Assembly (NCBI RefSeq): GCF_000755145.1
Contig: NZ_CP009228.1
Span: 2,031,694 to 2,095,693 of the forward strand
From: Treponema putidum
GTDB taxonomy: Bacteria > Spirochaetota > Spirochaetia > Treponematales > Treponemataceae
Length of the DNA stretch: 64,000 nt
Direction: 5' to 3'
The notes under the pieces were generated by a model. It had not been told where the DNA came from and searched no databases. It was given only the letters and a program-made list of their open reading frames with translations. The translations under genes were made by a program, and so were the position numbers. Positions 1 through 9,952 of the stretch are shown here, piece after piece (the first letter of the stretch is position 1; each line of letters opens with the position of its first letter).

Positions 1-1284
<1,284 letters not shown>

Positions 1285-1287
1285 TGA

Positions 1288-1308
1288 TATGCCATTTAGA
1301 ATGGCATA
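1288..1308 (+). terminator. Weak hairpin after the phosphonate gene
   Basis: An 8-bp perfect inverted repeat (TATGCCAT / ATGGCATA) with a 5-base loop lies 3 bases after the stop codon. No T-run follows, so it is at best a weak terminator or an mRNA-end stabiliser. Confidence 0.3.
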
Positions 1309-1393
1309 AATATGTCGATGGTATTGACATATAATACGGAATAGAAATCATGCCTGCGTGGGAATATTTTGAATAATTTTTAAGGAACAGTTT

Positions 1394-2251
1394 ATGACTC
1401 TAACAAAAACGGAAGAAACTTGGGATTTAATTATAGAACCAAAGCGTAAGCTTTTGGATATACCCATTCGCGAAGTAATAAGATATAGGGATCTTATTGC
1501 TCTTTTTATAAAGAGGGATTTTGTTACGCAGTACAAACAAACAATTTTGGGACCATTGTGGTTTATTATAAACCCGCTTATTTCAACGGTAATGTATGCT
1601 TTCGTATTCGGTAATCTGGCAAAGTTAAGTACTGACGGTGTTCCTCATATTTTATTTTATTATGCAGGCACAATGCTATGGTCTTTTTTTGCAGGCTGTT
1701 TTACCGATGCTACAAATATCTTTGTAAATAATGCATCTTTATTTGGAAAGGTTTATTTTCCTCGTCTGACTGTTCCTATAAGTAATATTGCGAGTAATGT
1801 TACAAGAATATTGGTGCAATTTTTGTGTTTGATGGGCTTTTTTGTTTATTATTTAGTAACTTCAGATGTTTTAAGACCTTCTTTGTTAGCTCTTCTTTTT
1901 CCGCTTATTTTGATTTGGATTGCATCTGTTGCAACAGGAATGGGAATGGTTATATCGGCTTTAACAACTAAGTATAAAGATTTAAGACTCCTAGTAAATT
2001 TTGCCTTAAATCTTGCAATGTATGCCACTGCTGTAGTTTATCCGGTGTCTCAAATTCCTCAAAGGTTTCATTGGGTATTATATGCTAATCCGATGAATGC
2101 TCCTATTGAACTTTTTAGACTTTGGTTTTATGGGGCCGGCGGAATTCCCTTTCAGGCAATTATTTCGAGTATTTTGCTGACTCTTTTCTTTTTGTTTATA
2201 GGGCTTATTATGTTTAATCAAAATGAGCGTAATTTTATTGATGTGGTGTAG
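1394..2251 (+). CDS. wzm: Polysaccharide ABC exporter, membrane subunit (Wzm-like)
   Basis: 285-residue ABC-2 type permease. The N-terminal cytoplasmic segment (YRDLIALFIKRDFVTQYKQT) and the following LGPLWFIINPL are the classic signature of polysaccharide/teichoic acid export permeases. About six hydrophobic segments follow, and the C end is the polar NERNFIDVV. AAGGA lies 7 bases before the ATG. It would pair with the ATPase at 3235-4509 to export lipid-linked glycan across the inner membrane. Unusually, two toxin-antitoxin-like genes separate it from that ATPase. Confidence 0.92.
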   Translation: MTLTKTEETWDLIIEPKRKLLDIPIREVIRYRDLIALFIKRDFVTQYKQTILGPLWFIINPLISTVMYAFVFGNLAKLSTDGVPHILFYYAGTMLWSFFAGCFTDATNIFVNNASLFGKVYFPRLTVPISNIASNVTRILVQFLCLMGFFVYYLVTSDVLRPSLLALLFPLILIWIASVATGMGMVISALTTKYKDLRLLVNFALNLAMYATAVVYPVSQIPQRFHWVLYANPMNAPIELFRLWFYGAGGIPFQAIISSILLTLFFLFIGLIMFNQNERNFIDVV

Positions 2252-2286
2252 GAGACATACAGCGAGCTTTAACAAGCAGGAATTAT

Positions 2287-2589
2287 ATGATGAAATCAAT
2301 GATACGGGATTGCTTATGGGATTATAGTATCAGTGAACCGGAACTGCAGTCTATCATTACAGGCGGTGATATGAAAAAAAAGCAATGGCTTTTTAATCGC
2401 ATTGTGTATAACTCGCAGGATAAAATCGGTGATTTGCTGTTGTTTTCCAAAAAGGATTTATGCACTCTTTTTGACGGCTTTACTTTTTCTCATCGTTCCG
2501 GTTTAACGTGGGAAGTATACATGGCCTTGAGAAACACAATGCTGAACGAACGGCAGTATATAGAAAAGTTACAATGGAAAAAACTATAG
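2287..2589 (+). CDS. Small protein upstream of AbiEii-like gene, putative antitoxin
   Basis: 100-residue soluble protein with no membrane segment. Its pattern (RDCLWDY near the N end, then short helices with LLLFSKKDL and TWEVYMALRN) resembles small DUF6922-like proteins that often precede AbiEii nucleotidyltransferases; I recognise this only weakly. A GCAGGA ribosome-binding site lies before tandem ATG codons. Its end overlaps the start of the next gene by 16 bases, as in translationally coupled toxin-antitoxin pairs. The antitoxin role is inferred from position. Confidence 0.6.
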   Translation: MMKSMIRDCLWDYSISEPELQSIITGGDMKKKQWLFNRIVYNSQDKIGDLLLFSKKDLCTLFDGFTFSHRSGLTWEVYMALRNTMLNERQYIEKLQWKKL

Positions 2590-3242
2590 TGCAGAATTAT
2601 GATGAGTTGTATGCTCTTCAAGATAGGGTATTAGGGATTGTCTTTTCAGAAGAAACGCCGTTTTATTTAACAGGGGGAACTGCACTCCATCGCTTTTATT
2701 GTAATGCACGTTATTCGGACGATTTGGATTTTTTTATGAACGGACAGCCCTATTTTTATGATGAAGTCAAAGAGATTATCTATAGGTTAAGAAAATACTT
2801 TGAGATTGAAACTGTGATAAATGCAAAAGATTTTTTGCGGATAAAAATAGGGCAATTGAAAATTGACTTTGTAAACGATAGAGTATATAAGTACGGAATT
2901 TCAAATAAAATATGCGATTTTGCAGTTGATAATGTGTTTAATATACTGGCAAATAAATTAACGGCAGTTATCGGACGTGATGAAGAAAAAGATGTATTTG
3001 ATATTGTTTCCGTTTGTTTGATGTATGAGTTTGATTGGAAAATGATTTTGAAAGCAGCACATCAAAAAGAATACTTTGATGATTGTACGCTTATTGAGCG
3101 CTTAAAAACGTTTCCGCTTTGGTGGCTGGAAAATCTGAAATTGATAAAACCTATGCCTATAACGGAAACTCTGATTTTTACAATCTGTCATGATATAAGA
3201 CAAAAGGATAAAAACTCGGTGTTTGGGATTAAATATGAGTAA
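2574..3242 (+). CDS. AbiEii/MenT-like nucleotidyltransferase, putative toxin
   Basis: 222 residues from the ATG at 2574; an upstream start would overlap the previous gene by 82 bases. It has the nucleotidyltransferase signature YLTGGTALHRFY followed by YSDDLDFF, that is GG-T plus the D-x-D metal pair, then a third acidic strand (QLKIDFVNDRV). This is the AbiEii/DUF1814 pattern, whose members act as toxins or abortive-infection factors that transfer nucleotides to RNA (family knowledge). It ends 8 bases inside the next gene, wzt, so the pair is embedded in the exporter operon. It might stabilise the locus; that is inference. Confidence 0.78.
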   Translation: MEKTIVQNYDELYALQDRVLGIVFSEETPFYLTGGTALHRFYCNARYSDDLDFFMNGQPYFYDEVKEIIYRLRKYFEIETVINAKDFLRIKIGQLKIDFVNDRVYKYGISNKICDFAVDNVFNILANKLTAVIGRDEEKDVFDIVSVCLMYEFDWKMILKAAHQKEYFDDCTLIERLKTFPLWWLENLKLIKPMPITETLIFTICHDIRQKDKNSVFGIKYE

Positions 3243-4509
3243 TACTGTAATAAAGATAGAGCATCTTTCAAAGATGTATAAACTGGGCCTAATAAACAAC
3301 GATGCTCTTTTTAGGGATATTCAAAGTTGGTGGGCATTAAAACGAGGAAAGGAAGATCCTCATTCACAGATTGGTAAAGATAAATATCTAGGCTCCGATA
3401 CCGAATTTTGGGCCTTAAAAGATTTAACATTTGATATTAAGCAGGGGGACAGGGTTGGTATAATCGGCAAAAATGGAGCTGGTAAGTCTACATTACTAAA
3501 AGTGCTTTCTCGTATAACTACTCCTACTGAAGGTTCTGTAAAAATAAGAGGAAAGGTTTCAAGCTTACTGGAAGTAGGTACGGGGTTTCACGGTGAACTT
3601 ACAGGACGGGAAAATATTTATTTAAATGGAGCAATCCTCGGCATGAAAAAGGCTGAAATTGACCGTAAACTTGATGAGATTATAGATTTTTCAGGTATTG
3701 AAAAGCACATTGATACGCCTGTAAAACGGTATTCAAGCGGTATGTATGTCCGCCTTGCTTTTGCGGTTGCCGCCTATTTGGATAGCGATATTCTGATAGC
3801 TGATGAAGTGCTGGCCGTAGGAGATGTCGCCTTTCAAAAAAAAGCTTTGGGAAAGATGAACGAACTGAGTACGGGACAGGGCAGAACGGTACTGTTTGTA
3901 AGCCACAATATGACTATGGTTAGAAAATTGTGTGACAAAGGAATTTTTCTTGAAACAGGAAAAATTAAGTATGATGGCGATATTGAAAATGGGATTAAAT
4001 TATATTTGGAAAAACATCCTGCTAATTTGAAAATTCACTATAACTTTGATGGGCAGATACGTAGCTTTTTAGATAGAGGAACCAATTTTATTATTCATGA
4101 TTTTTATTTTTTAGATAAAGAAAATGCACAGTTTCTATCTACAGAACTAATGAAGTTTCGTATAAACATTGAAGCAAAACACAATTTTGAAAATTTACGT
4201 ATTCGATTGGAGATACGAACTCTTGATGAAACGAATGTAGGAATGTCAGAATCAAAACCCTTGTTTTCAATTTATGCTGGAGAAAGCAAAATATTGGATT
4301 TTGGTTTTAATATTTCCAATCTGGCTGAAGGAATGTATACTCTGCGATTAACAATATTTGAGCTGAATCAATTGGGACTTCATAAGGGTTTTGATGAAAC
4401 CACTGAACTTATTTATTTTGAAGTAATAGAATCGGAGTTGGATAGAACAAATTGGTTGCCGCAATATTGGGGACATGTAAAGCTATCACCGGTGCAAAGT
4501 CTCTTATAA
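3235..4509 (+). CDS. wzt: Polysaccharide ABC exporter, ATPase subunit with C-terminal glycan-binding domain (Wzt-like)
   Basis: 424 residues from ATG 3235. Walker A GKNGAGKST has its lysine at residue 84, the signature is YSSGMYVRLAFA, Walker B is ILIADEV (Asp 190), and the switch histidine is in FVSHN. The long insert before Walker A and the family are those of O-antigen/teichoic acid exporters. Residues from about 265 to the end form an extra beta-rich domain like the Wzt C-terminal domain, which in LPS systems recognises a capped glycan chain end (family knowledge). This predicts export of a finished chain with a specific terminal modification. Partner: Wzm at 1394-2251. Confidence 0.93.
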   Translation: MSNTVIKIEHLSKMYKLGLINNDALFRDIQSWWALKRGKEDPHSQIGKDKYLGSDTEFWALKDLTFDIKQGDRVGIIGKNGAGKSTLLKVLSRITTPTEGSVKIRGKVSSLLEVGTGFHGELTGRENIYLNGAILGMKKAEIDRKLDEIIDFSGIEKHIDTPVKRYSSGMYVRLAFAVAAYLDSDILIADEVLAVGDVAFQKKALGKMNELSTGQGRTVLFVSHNMTMVRKLCDKGIFLETGKIKYDGDIENGIKLYLEKHPANLKIHYNFDGQIRSFLDRGTNFIIHDFYFLDKENAQFLSTELMKFRINIEAKHNFENLRIRLEIRTLDETNVGMSESKPLFSIYAGESKILDFGFNISNLAEGMYTLRLTIFELNQLGLHKGFDETTELIYFEVIESELDRTNWLPQYWGHVKLSPVQSLL

Positions 4510-4521
4510 GGAAAAACAATT

Positions 4522-5613
4522 ATGAAAATAGGCATAATCACTTTATCAGCTTCGTACAATTGCGGTTCTATGTTACAGGCTTATGCTCTAAAATCAATCT
4601 TAAAAAAATATGGGGATGTAGAAATTATAAATTTTACTTCCGAGAAGTCCGAACGGCAATATCAAATTATACCTTCTTCAATTATTGATAAATTTAGATT
4701 TTTTAAAAATGATAGAAAACATTTTATTAAAGTGTTCTATGAAAAAAAAGGGTATACAGAGTTTCAACGATATAAGCTCAAACTTTCAAATAAAAAACTA
4801 TATGCAAATCAATTATATACAATAGTTGAAAAGTTTGATGTCATTGTTGCTGGAAGTGACCAAATATGGAATGTAGATATGAATGATTTTGATGAAGCGT
4901 TTTTTTGTGACTGGTTTAAAGGAAAAAAAGTTGCCTACGCTCCAAGCTTAGGACAGACAGATATATCTACAAGTTCGAAAGCAGAAAAGTATAAAAAGTA
5001 TATAGATTCTTTTGATTTTATTTCAGCTAGAGAAAAGTTTGGAAGTTTATGTTTAAAGAAATTGTTAAAAAAAGATATTCCTATTGTATTGGATCCTACG
5101 CTTTTGGTGACAAAAGAAGAATGGAAGCGCTTGATAGGGAAGCCTCTGATAGCAAGTGAATATATTTTCTATTATTCTTGGGCATATTTATGTAATGAAT
5201 TAAATATATTAGTAAAAGAAAAAAGTGCAGGGAAAAAAATGCCTGTTTATGTTTTGGATGCTCATAAGTGGAGTAATTCTCATCATAAAAAATATGGTTT
5301 TAATTTGTTAAGTAGAGGCGGCCCGTCTGTTTTTTTAAATTTAATGTATTATGCAAAAGAATGTTATGTGGAATCGTTTCATGGTTTACTCTTTGCATAT
5401 ATCTTTAATAAGGATTTTTGGATCTTAAATGTATCTGAGAACCTTAAGGAAGATGATATCCGGTTATATGAAATGATGTCTTTGTTAAATGTACAAAATC
5501 GGTTATTATGGCCCAATAGGAAAGATATATCTTCCGATATATCTTTTAACTCTTCGAGATTGGATTTTTATGCTAAAAAATCTTTTTTATATTTGGATGA
5601 GGCTTTTAAATAA
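4522..5613 (+). CDS. Polysaccharide pyruvyl transferase family protein
   Basis: 363 residues. The N end KIGIITLSASYNCGSMLQAY and the internal VAGSDQIWN motif are hallmarks of PF04230, which adds pyruvate ketals to sugars using PEP; some members have other substrates. A later VESFHGLLFAYIF segment matches the family's SxRxH-like region in loose form. AAGGA is placed 10 bases before the ATG, and the gap from wzt is 12 bases, so it is in the same operon. More AT-rich than the exporter gene. The acceptor sugar cannot be deduced. Confidence 0.85.
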   Translation: MKIGIITLSASYNCGSMLQAYALKSILKKYGDVEIINFTSEKSERQYQIIPSSIIDKFRFFKNDRKHFIKVFYEKKGYTEFQRYKLKLSNKKLYANQLYTIVEKFDVIVAGSDQIWNVDMNDFDEAFFCDWFKGKKVAYAPSLGQTDISTSSKAEKYKKYIDSFDFISAREKFGSLCLKKLLKKDIPIVLDPTLLVTKEEWKRLIGKPLIASEYIFYYSWAYLCNELNILVKEKSAGKKMPVYVLDAHKWSNSHHKKYGFNLLSRGGPSVFLNLMYYAKECYVESFHGLLFAYIFNKDFWILNVSENLKEDDIRLYEMMSLLNVQNRLLWPNRKDISSDISFNSSRLDFYAKKSFLYLDEAFK

Positions 5614-5616
5614 AGT

Positions 5617-6480
5617 ATGAAATTTGCTTATTTGATTATGGCTCATGATAATCCAAACCAGTTAAAAATACTGCTTGAACTATTGGATTATGGGGTAAAT
5701 GATATCTATTTGCATATTGATCCCAAAAGTAGTGAACTTAAAAAAATAGATTGGCTTAATTGGGTGAAATATGCAAAAATATTTGTATATTCAAAATATA
5801 ATGTATTATGGGGAGATATAAGCCAAACAAAATGTCAAATGTTTCTATTAAAAGAGGCTTTATGTTTGCCGCACGATTATTATCATTTAATTTCAGGTAA
5901 AGACTTACCTATAAAACCACATACTGAAATAATAAATTTTTTTGAAAAAAATAAAGGAAAAGAGTTTGTTTTTTTTGAAGATACTGATTATTGTAAAAAA
6001 GATAGTTGTTTACATTATCATTTTTTCTATTATGTGGAAAATGAAAAAAACAAAATTTTACGAAATTTTAAGTTTTTATTAGATAATTTTCTTTTATGGA
6101 TACAGAAGGCTTTAAAAGTTGAGAGAAAATTTTATTGCGGAGATAATTGGTTCAGTATAACGGAAAAATTAGCTTCAGATTTTTCTTCTAAAGGGAAAAA
6201 AATGATAAGGAAAGTAAAATTTTGTAAAAATTCAGATGAATTAATATTACAAACTTTTTTGTATCCAATTTATAAAGATTATGATTTATATTATAGAGGT
6301 TTTGACAGTAATCATATATCAATACTTCGCTATATCGACTGGGATAGAGGTAGCCCTTATGTTTGGAGATTGAAAGATTATGATCAATTGTGCGAATCTC
6401 CTTTTTTATTTGCTCGAAAATTTGATGAAACAATTGATAACAAGATCATACTAAAGATATACAATAAATTAAAAAACTGA
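5617..6480 (+). CDS. Core-2/I-branching-type glycosyltransferase (GT14-like)
   Basis: 287 residues. AYLIMAHDNPNQLKILLELL at the N end, YLHIDPKS, WGDISQTKCQMFLLKEAL and HLISGKDLPIK are the successive motifs of the PF02485 branching beta-N-acetylglucosaminyltransferase family. The end matches the RYIDW and SPYVWRL segments often seen there. No membrane anchor, so it likely works on the cytoplasmic face on a lipid-linked intermediate. Three bases separate it from the previous stop, with no obvious Shine-Dalgarno, suggesting translational coupling. Very AT-rich. Confidence 0.85.
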   Translation: MKFAYLIMAHDNPNQLKILLELLDYGVNDIYLHIDPKSSELKKIDWLNWVKYAKIFVYSKYNVLWGDISQTKCQMFLLKEALCLPHDYYHLISGKDLPIKPHTEIINFFEKNKGKEFVFFEDTDYCKKDSCLHYHFFYYVENEKNKILRNFKFLLDNFLLWIQKALKVERKFYCGDNWFSITEKLASDFSSKGKKMIRKVKFCKNSDELILQTFLYPIYKDYDLYYRGFDSNHISILRYIDWDRGSPYVWRLKDYDQLCESPFLFARKFDETIDNKIILKIYNKLKN

Positions 6481-6537
6481 CATCTGTATGTTCAGACACC
6501 AAGAAAACTCGTTTTTGTTACCAGAAGAAGGTAGATT

Positions 6538-7569
6538 GTGAATTTTATTAAAAAAATAATACAAGGCAATGATTATAGATTAAATGACAAAAATAATAAC
6601 ATAAAACATTTGGATAATGTAAAGTGGATTCTGACATTGCTTATTGTGTTATATCATATCGGTTTACCCTATCAAAACAAGTATGAAAGTCTTTTTTATC
6701 TAATTAAGAATCTAGGGGATGGAGCCGTTCATGCCTTTGCTCTTATTTCAGGTTTTCTATTTTTTAAAACAGTTAAAAAATTTGAAGATTTGGAACATAA
6801 AATTAAAACTCGTTTCTTTTCATTAGTACTTCCGTATTTATTATGGAATTTTATACACACATGCGTACTTAGTATGATTAATTTATATAAATCGAACTAT
6901 GCTGTGATTGATTTTAACATCAGAAATAATATTCTAAAATGGTCATCATCTCCCCATTTTTGGTATATATTTATGTTGATTTTTTGGACAGTTTTGTCCC
7001 CCATTTTATTTTTATTATTTAGAGATAAGAAATTACTCATATTACTTTTATTGTCACAGATTGGATATTATTTTTATAAAGGGAAGAATATTTTAGATTC
7101 AAGGTTTATATATATTCTATATACATGGGGGGGGGTAATCGGTTTTTATTATCCTGATTTAATTAATAAACTACAGGATATGAAAAAGAACTATAAAAAA
7201 GTATTATACTTTCTTGCGTTATTAATATTTATTCTTATCAGTTTTATACTTTTTAAATTTGATTTCGACATGCAGATTAAAACCTTATTATATGCTATAA
7301 AAGGTGCAGCTTCAATCATTTTAATTTTTAATTTACCACTACTAATTATTGGAAAGAAAACCGATTTTAAATATTCATTTTGGATTTTTGCTACTCATTT
7401 TTGGCTTGATTATTATATAGCTTATTATGTGAGTATATATATAGATAATATATTTTTTTATCAATTTATAACTTTTGTAGTCGTTTTTACTATATGTTTA
7501 GTATCCGGAATTATTGTTAATAAAACTATTCCGAAGTTATATACTTTACTTGTGGGTAACAGATCATAA
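6538..7569 (+). CDS. Membrane acyltransferase (acyltransferase-3 family), G9 contingency tract, in frame
   Basis: 343 residues from a GTG start preceded by AGAAGGTAG. LDNVKWILTLLIVLYHIG places Lys-X10-His, matching the Arg/Lys-X10-His motif of acyltransferase-3 (PF01757), and about ten hydrophobic segments follow. These enzymes move acetyl or other acyl groups onto surface glycans (family knowledge). A run of nine G at 7127-7135 encodes the Gly-Gly of TWGGVIG in the middle of the protein. At nine the frame is open; a one-base change would truncate it. Likely phase-variable O-acylation. Confidence 0.85.
   Translation: MNFIKKIIQGNDYRLNDKNNNIKHLDNVKWILTLLIVLYHIGLPYQNKYESLFYLIKNLGDGAVHAFALISGFLFFKTVKKFEDLEHKIKTRFFSLVLPYLLWNFIHTCVLSMINLYKSNYAVIDFNIRNNILKWSSSPHFWYIFMLIFWTVLSPILFLLFRDKKLLILLLLSQIGYYFYKGKNILDSRFIYILYTWGGVIGFYYPDLINKLQDMKKNYKKVLYFLALLIFILISFILFKFDFDMQIKTLLYAIKGAASIILIFNLPLLIIGKKTDFKYSFWIFATHFWLDYYIAYYVSIYIDNIFFYQFITFVVVFTICLVSGIIVNKTIPKLYTLLVGNRS
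7127..7135. repeat. G9 homopolymer, acyltransferase gene, ON length
   Basis: Nine consecutive G in an AT-rich coding region. The gene reads through at this length. A candidate slipped-strand phase-variation tract. Confidence 0.8.
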
Positions 7570-7609
7570 AGTAAGATGTTAAATATTGTTATTTTGGAGG
7601 TTCATAAAA

Positions 7610-8383
7610 ATGCATAACATTAAAACTTTTATCAAGTCGGTCTTACGTAAAAAGACAGCGTATGAAAAAGCTCTTACAGACGAAGAATGGGGAAAATTAT
7701 ACAACCCTTCTATCGTAGATAATTTAGTTAAGAATATTAAAGACAAAAATGTTTCTATATGGTCAAAACATCTAGTTGAAATAACTCAAAAAGATGAAAA
7801 AATACTTGAAATCGGTTGCGGAACAGGTATAACTTCGGTTTATTTAGCTATGTATGGCAGAAATTCTACTGCATTGGATTTTTCTAAAGAAGCCTTGGCT
7901 TGTGCAACAGAGTTGGCATCTCGGACAAATGTAGATATACATTCGACCTTTGCGGATGCTACAAAGCCCCTTCCGTTTAAGGAAAATGAATTTGATACGG
8001 TATTTCAGGCTGGTCTATTGGAACACTTTGATAGAGATGAGAGAATCTCTCTACTAAGAAATTGGGGGGGGGTAACAAAACGTATGATTTCTTTAATTCC
8101 CAATGCTGCCTCAATAGCATATAGAACAGGAAAAGCCATGATGGAAGCAAACGGTACTTGGCCGTATGGAAAAGAATGTCCGCAATACAGTTTGGCTAAA
8201 GAATTTGAAGAAGCAGGGTTTGAAAACATAACCGAATATACAATTGGAAAAGACCATGCTTTACAATTTTTACCAGAAGATAATTATTTGCGTATTGCTT
8301 TGGATAGATGGATAAAAGAGAATGCTTGTGAGGATGATTGTCATCAAGGGTATCTTTTGGTTACTATCGGAACCAAGAAATAA
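7610..8383 (+). CDS. SAM-dependent methyltransferase, G9 contingency tract, in frame
   Basis: 257 residues from ATG 7610, chosen because GGAGG lies 8 bases before it; a start further upstream has no such site. Class I motif I is ILEIGCGTGITSVYLA, followed by ALDFSKEAL (motif II), FADATKPLPF and the FDTVFQAGLLEHF strand-4 motif. It probably methylates a sugar or chain end, in line with its place among glycan tailoring genes. The G9 tract at 8064-8072 encodes Gly-Gly in NWGGVTK; the frame is open at this length. Substrate unknown. Confidence 0.85.
   Translation: MHNIKTFIKSVLRKKTAYEKALTDEEWGKLYNPSIVDNLVKNIKDKNVSIWSKHLVEITQKDEKILEIGCGTGITSVYLAMYGRNSTALDFSKEALACATELASRTNVDIHSTFADATKPLPFKENEFDTVFQAGLLEHFDRDERISLLRNWGGVTKRMISLIPNAASIAYRTGKAMMEANGTWPYGKECPQYSLAKEFEEAGFENITEYTIGKDHALQFLPEDNYLRIALDRWIKENACEDDCHQGYLLVTIGTKK
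8064..8072. repeat. G9 homopolymer, methyltransferase gene, ON length
   Basis: Nine G inside the methyltransferase at 7610-8383. Like the tract about 0.94 kb upstream it follows a Trp codon and encodes Gly-Gly-Val, so similar sequence contexts have evolved or been copied. Confidence 0.8.
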
Positions 8384-8406
8384 ATTAACTACAAAAGGTA
8401 GAAAAT

Positions 8407-9933
8407 ATGGATAATATTCAGAGGTTTAAAAATTGTATTAACTGGATAAAAAATAATTCAATTAATGATTCCGGTATTGCTGTAACATCAAAACAAAAAA
8501 GAATATATCCCGAAGTAACCGGATATTACATACCTACTTTAATTGAATGGGGTTATAAAGGATTAGCAGCAAACTATGCAAAATCGCTATGTTCTCTGCA
8601 AAAATTTGATGGGGCTTGGTATGATTCAGGAAATATACATCCGTATATTTTTGATACGGCACAGATTCTAAAAGGATTGATCGCAATATATCCTGTAATG
8701 CCTGAAGTAAAAAAGAATATCATTAAAGGCTGTGATTGGATTTTGTGCAATATGACTGAAGAGGGGTGTTTAAAACCTGCTTTTGATAACTGCTTTCCTG
8801 AAGATGATTTTTTTTATTCGGAATTGGTCCATACTTATTGCCTTACTCCTTTAAAGGATGCCTCAAAACTTTTTAATAAGCCCGAATATGAAAAATCTGC
8901 AGTAAAAATAAAAGATTATTACATTGCAAACTTCAAGCAAAAAATTTTGAACTTTAATTTTTTATCTCATTTTTATGCATATGTTATGGAAGGTCTTCTT
9001 GATATGGGAGAAACCGAACTTATAAAAGAAGCTATGCATAATATTGAAAAATTCCGCAATAAAAAAGGCGGAATTCCCGGTTTAAATAATGTCGATTGGG
9101 TATGTTCTACCGGAATGTTTCAGTTGGCTCTTGTGTATTATAAATTAGGAGAACTTGAAAAAGGAAACAGCCTTTTTGAGTATGCCTGTTCATTGCAAAA
9201 TGATTCGGGCGGCTGGTACGGAAGTTATCCGGTCTCATTTATAAATAAATACTTTACATTCGGCAATAAAAAAGCTCATTATTTTCCCGATGAAGAAATT
9301 TCTTGGGCAAATAAATATTTTTTGGATGCTTTGGCATATAAAGGAAAACTCGCATTTGAAAAAATGGCACCTGTTTTTATAGATACAATTAAAAAAACAG
9401 ATGGTCGGTATCTTGCCGTAAAAAGTTTGTTGGAAGACTGCCAAAATAAAAACTCTTCTAATAACTCTGTAACTGTTTGCGATGTAGGATGCGGTAAAGG
9501 ACGTTACTTAAATAATTTGATCGAAGATTATCCGTCTAATACATATTTTGCTGTAGACCTTTCAGAGACAGTAATGACAAAGATCAATAAAACTGTATCG
9601 AAAAAATCCGGACGGCTTACAAATATTCCGCATGAAAATGAAAAATTCGATTTTGTGTATGTATGTGAAGCATTAGAACATGCTATTAATATAAACGGTG
9701 CTTTACAGGAACTGTATCGGATAACGAAAAAAAACGGAACTTTTTTTGTTATTGACAAACCTATTGAAAAGCTTGGAGCTCTTGAACTTGATCCTTGGGA
9801 ACAGTGGATTAGTGATAAGGATATGCATGATTTTGCCATTAGCCATAACTGTACCTTAGAAATAATACCGTCAATAAAATATGAGAATGGAAAAGATGAC
9901 GGTTTATTTAGAGGCTGGATATTTAGAAAATAA
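8407..9933 (+). CDS. Alpha/alpha-toroid domain fused to a SAM methyltransferase
   Basis: 508 residues in two parts. Residues 1-~340 carry helical repeats with motifs such as SLCSLQKFDGAWYD and CSLQNDSGGWYGSYP, resembling the Q-x-x-D/S-G-x-W (QW-like) repeats of terpenoid-cyclase/prenyltransferase alpha/alpha toroids. Residues from ~350 hold a class I methyltransferase: VCDVGCGKGRYL, FAVDLSE, FDFVYVCEALEHA, then FFVIDKP. The C end, with WEQWISDKDM, resembles phospholipid/sugar methyltransferases. AAAGGTAGA precedes the ATG. The toroid may bind or process a glycan or a polyprenyl carrier; no function is assigned. I know of no characterised protein with this exact architecture. Confidence 0.78.
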   Translation: MDNIQRFKNCINWIKNNSINDSGIAVTSKQKRIYPEVTGYYIPTLIEWGYKGLAANYAKSLCSLQKFDGAWYDSGNIHPYIFDTAQILKGLIAIYPVMPEVKKNIIKGCDWILCNMTEEGCLKPAFDNCFPEDDFFYSELVHTYCLTPLKDASKLFNKPEYEKSAVKIKDYYIANFKQKILNFNFLSHFYAYVMEGLLDMGETELIKEAMHNIEKFRNKKGGIPGLNNVDWVCSTGMFQLALVYYKLGELEKGNSLFEYACSLQNDSGGWYGSYPVSFINKYFTFGNKKAHYFPDEEISWANKYFLDALAYKGKLAFEKMAPVFIDTIKKTDGRYLAVKSLLEDCQNKNSSNNSVTVCDVGCGKGRYLNNLIEDYPSNTYFAVDLSETVMTKINKTVSKKSGRLTNIPHENEKFDFVYVCEALEHAININGALQELYRITKKNGTFFVIDKPIEKLGALELDPWEQWISDKDMHDFAISHNCTLEIIPSIKYENGKDDGLFRGWIFRK

Positions 9934-9952
9934 TATTTTGGGAGAACTGTAA

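Noticed and set aside
1324-1335. TTGACA directly followed by TATAAT before wzm
   Set aside because: The two hexamers are adjacent with no spacer, so they cannot be one promoter; no good -35 is found 17 bases before TATAAT.
2252-2286. Mobile-element scar around the AbiE-like pair
   Set aside because: No inverted repeats, target duplications or transposase remnant were seen at either border.
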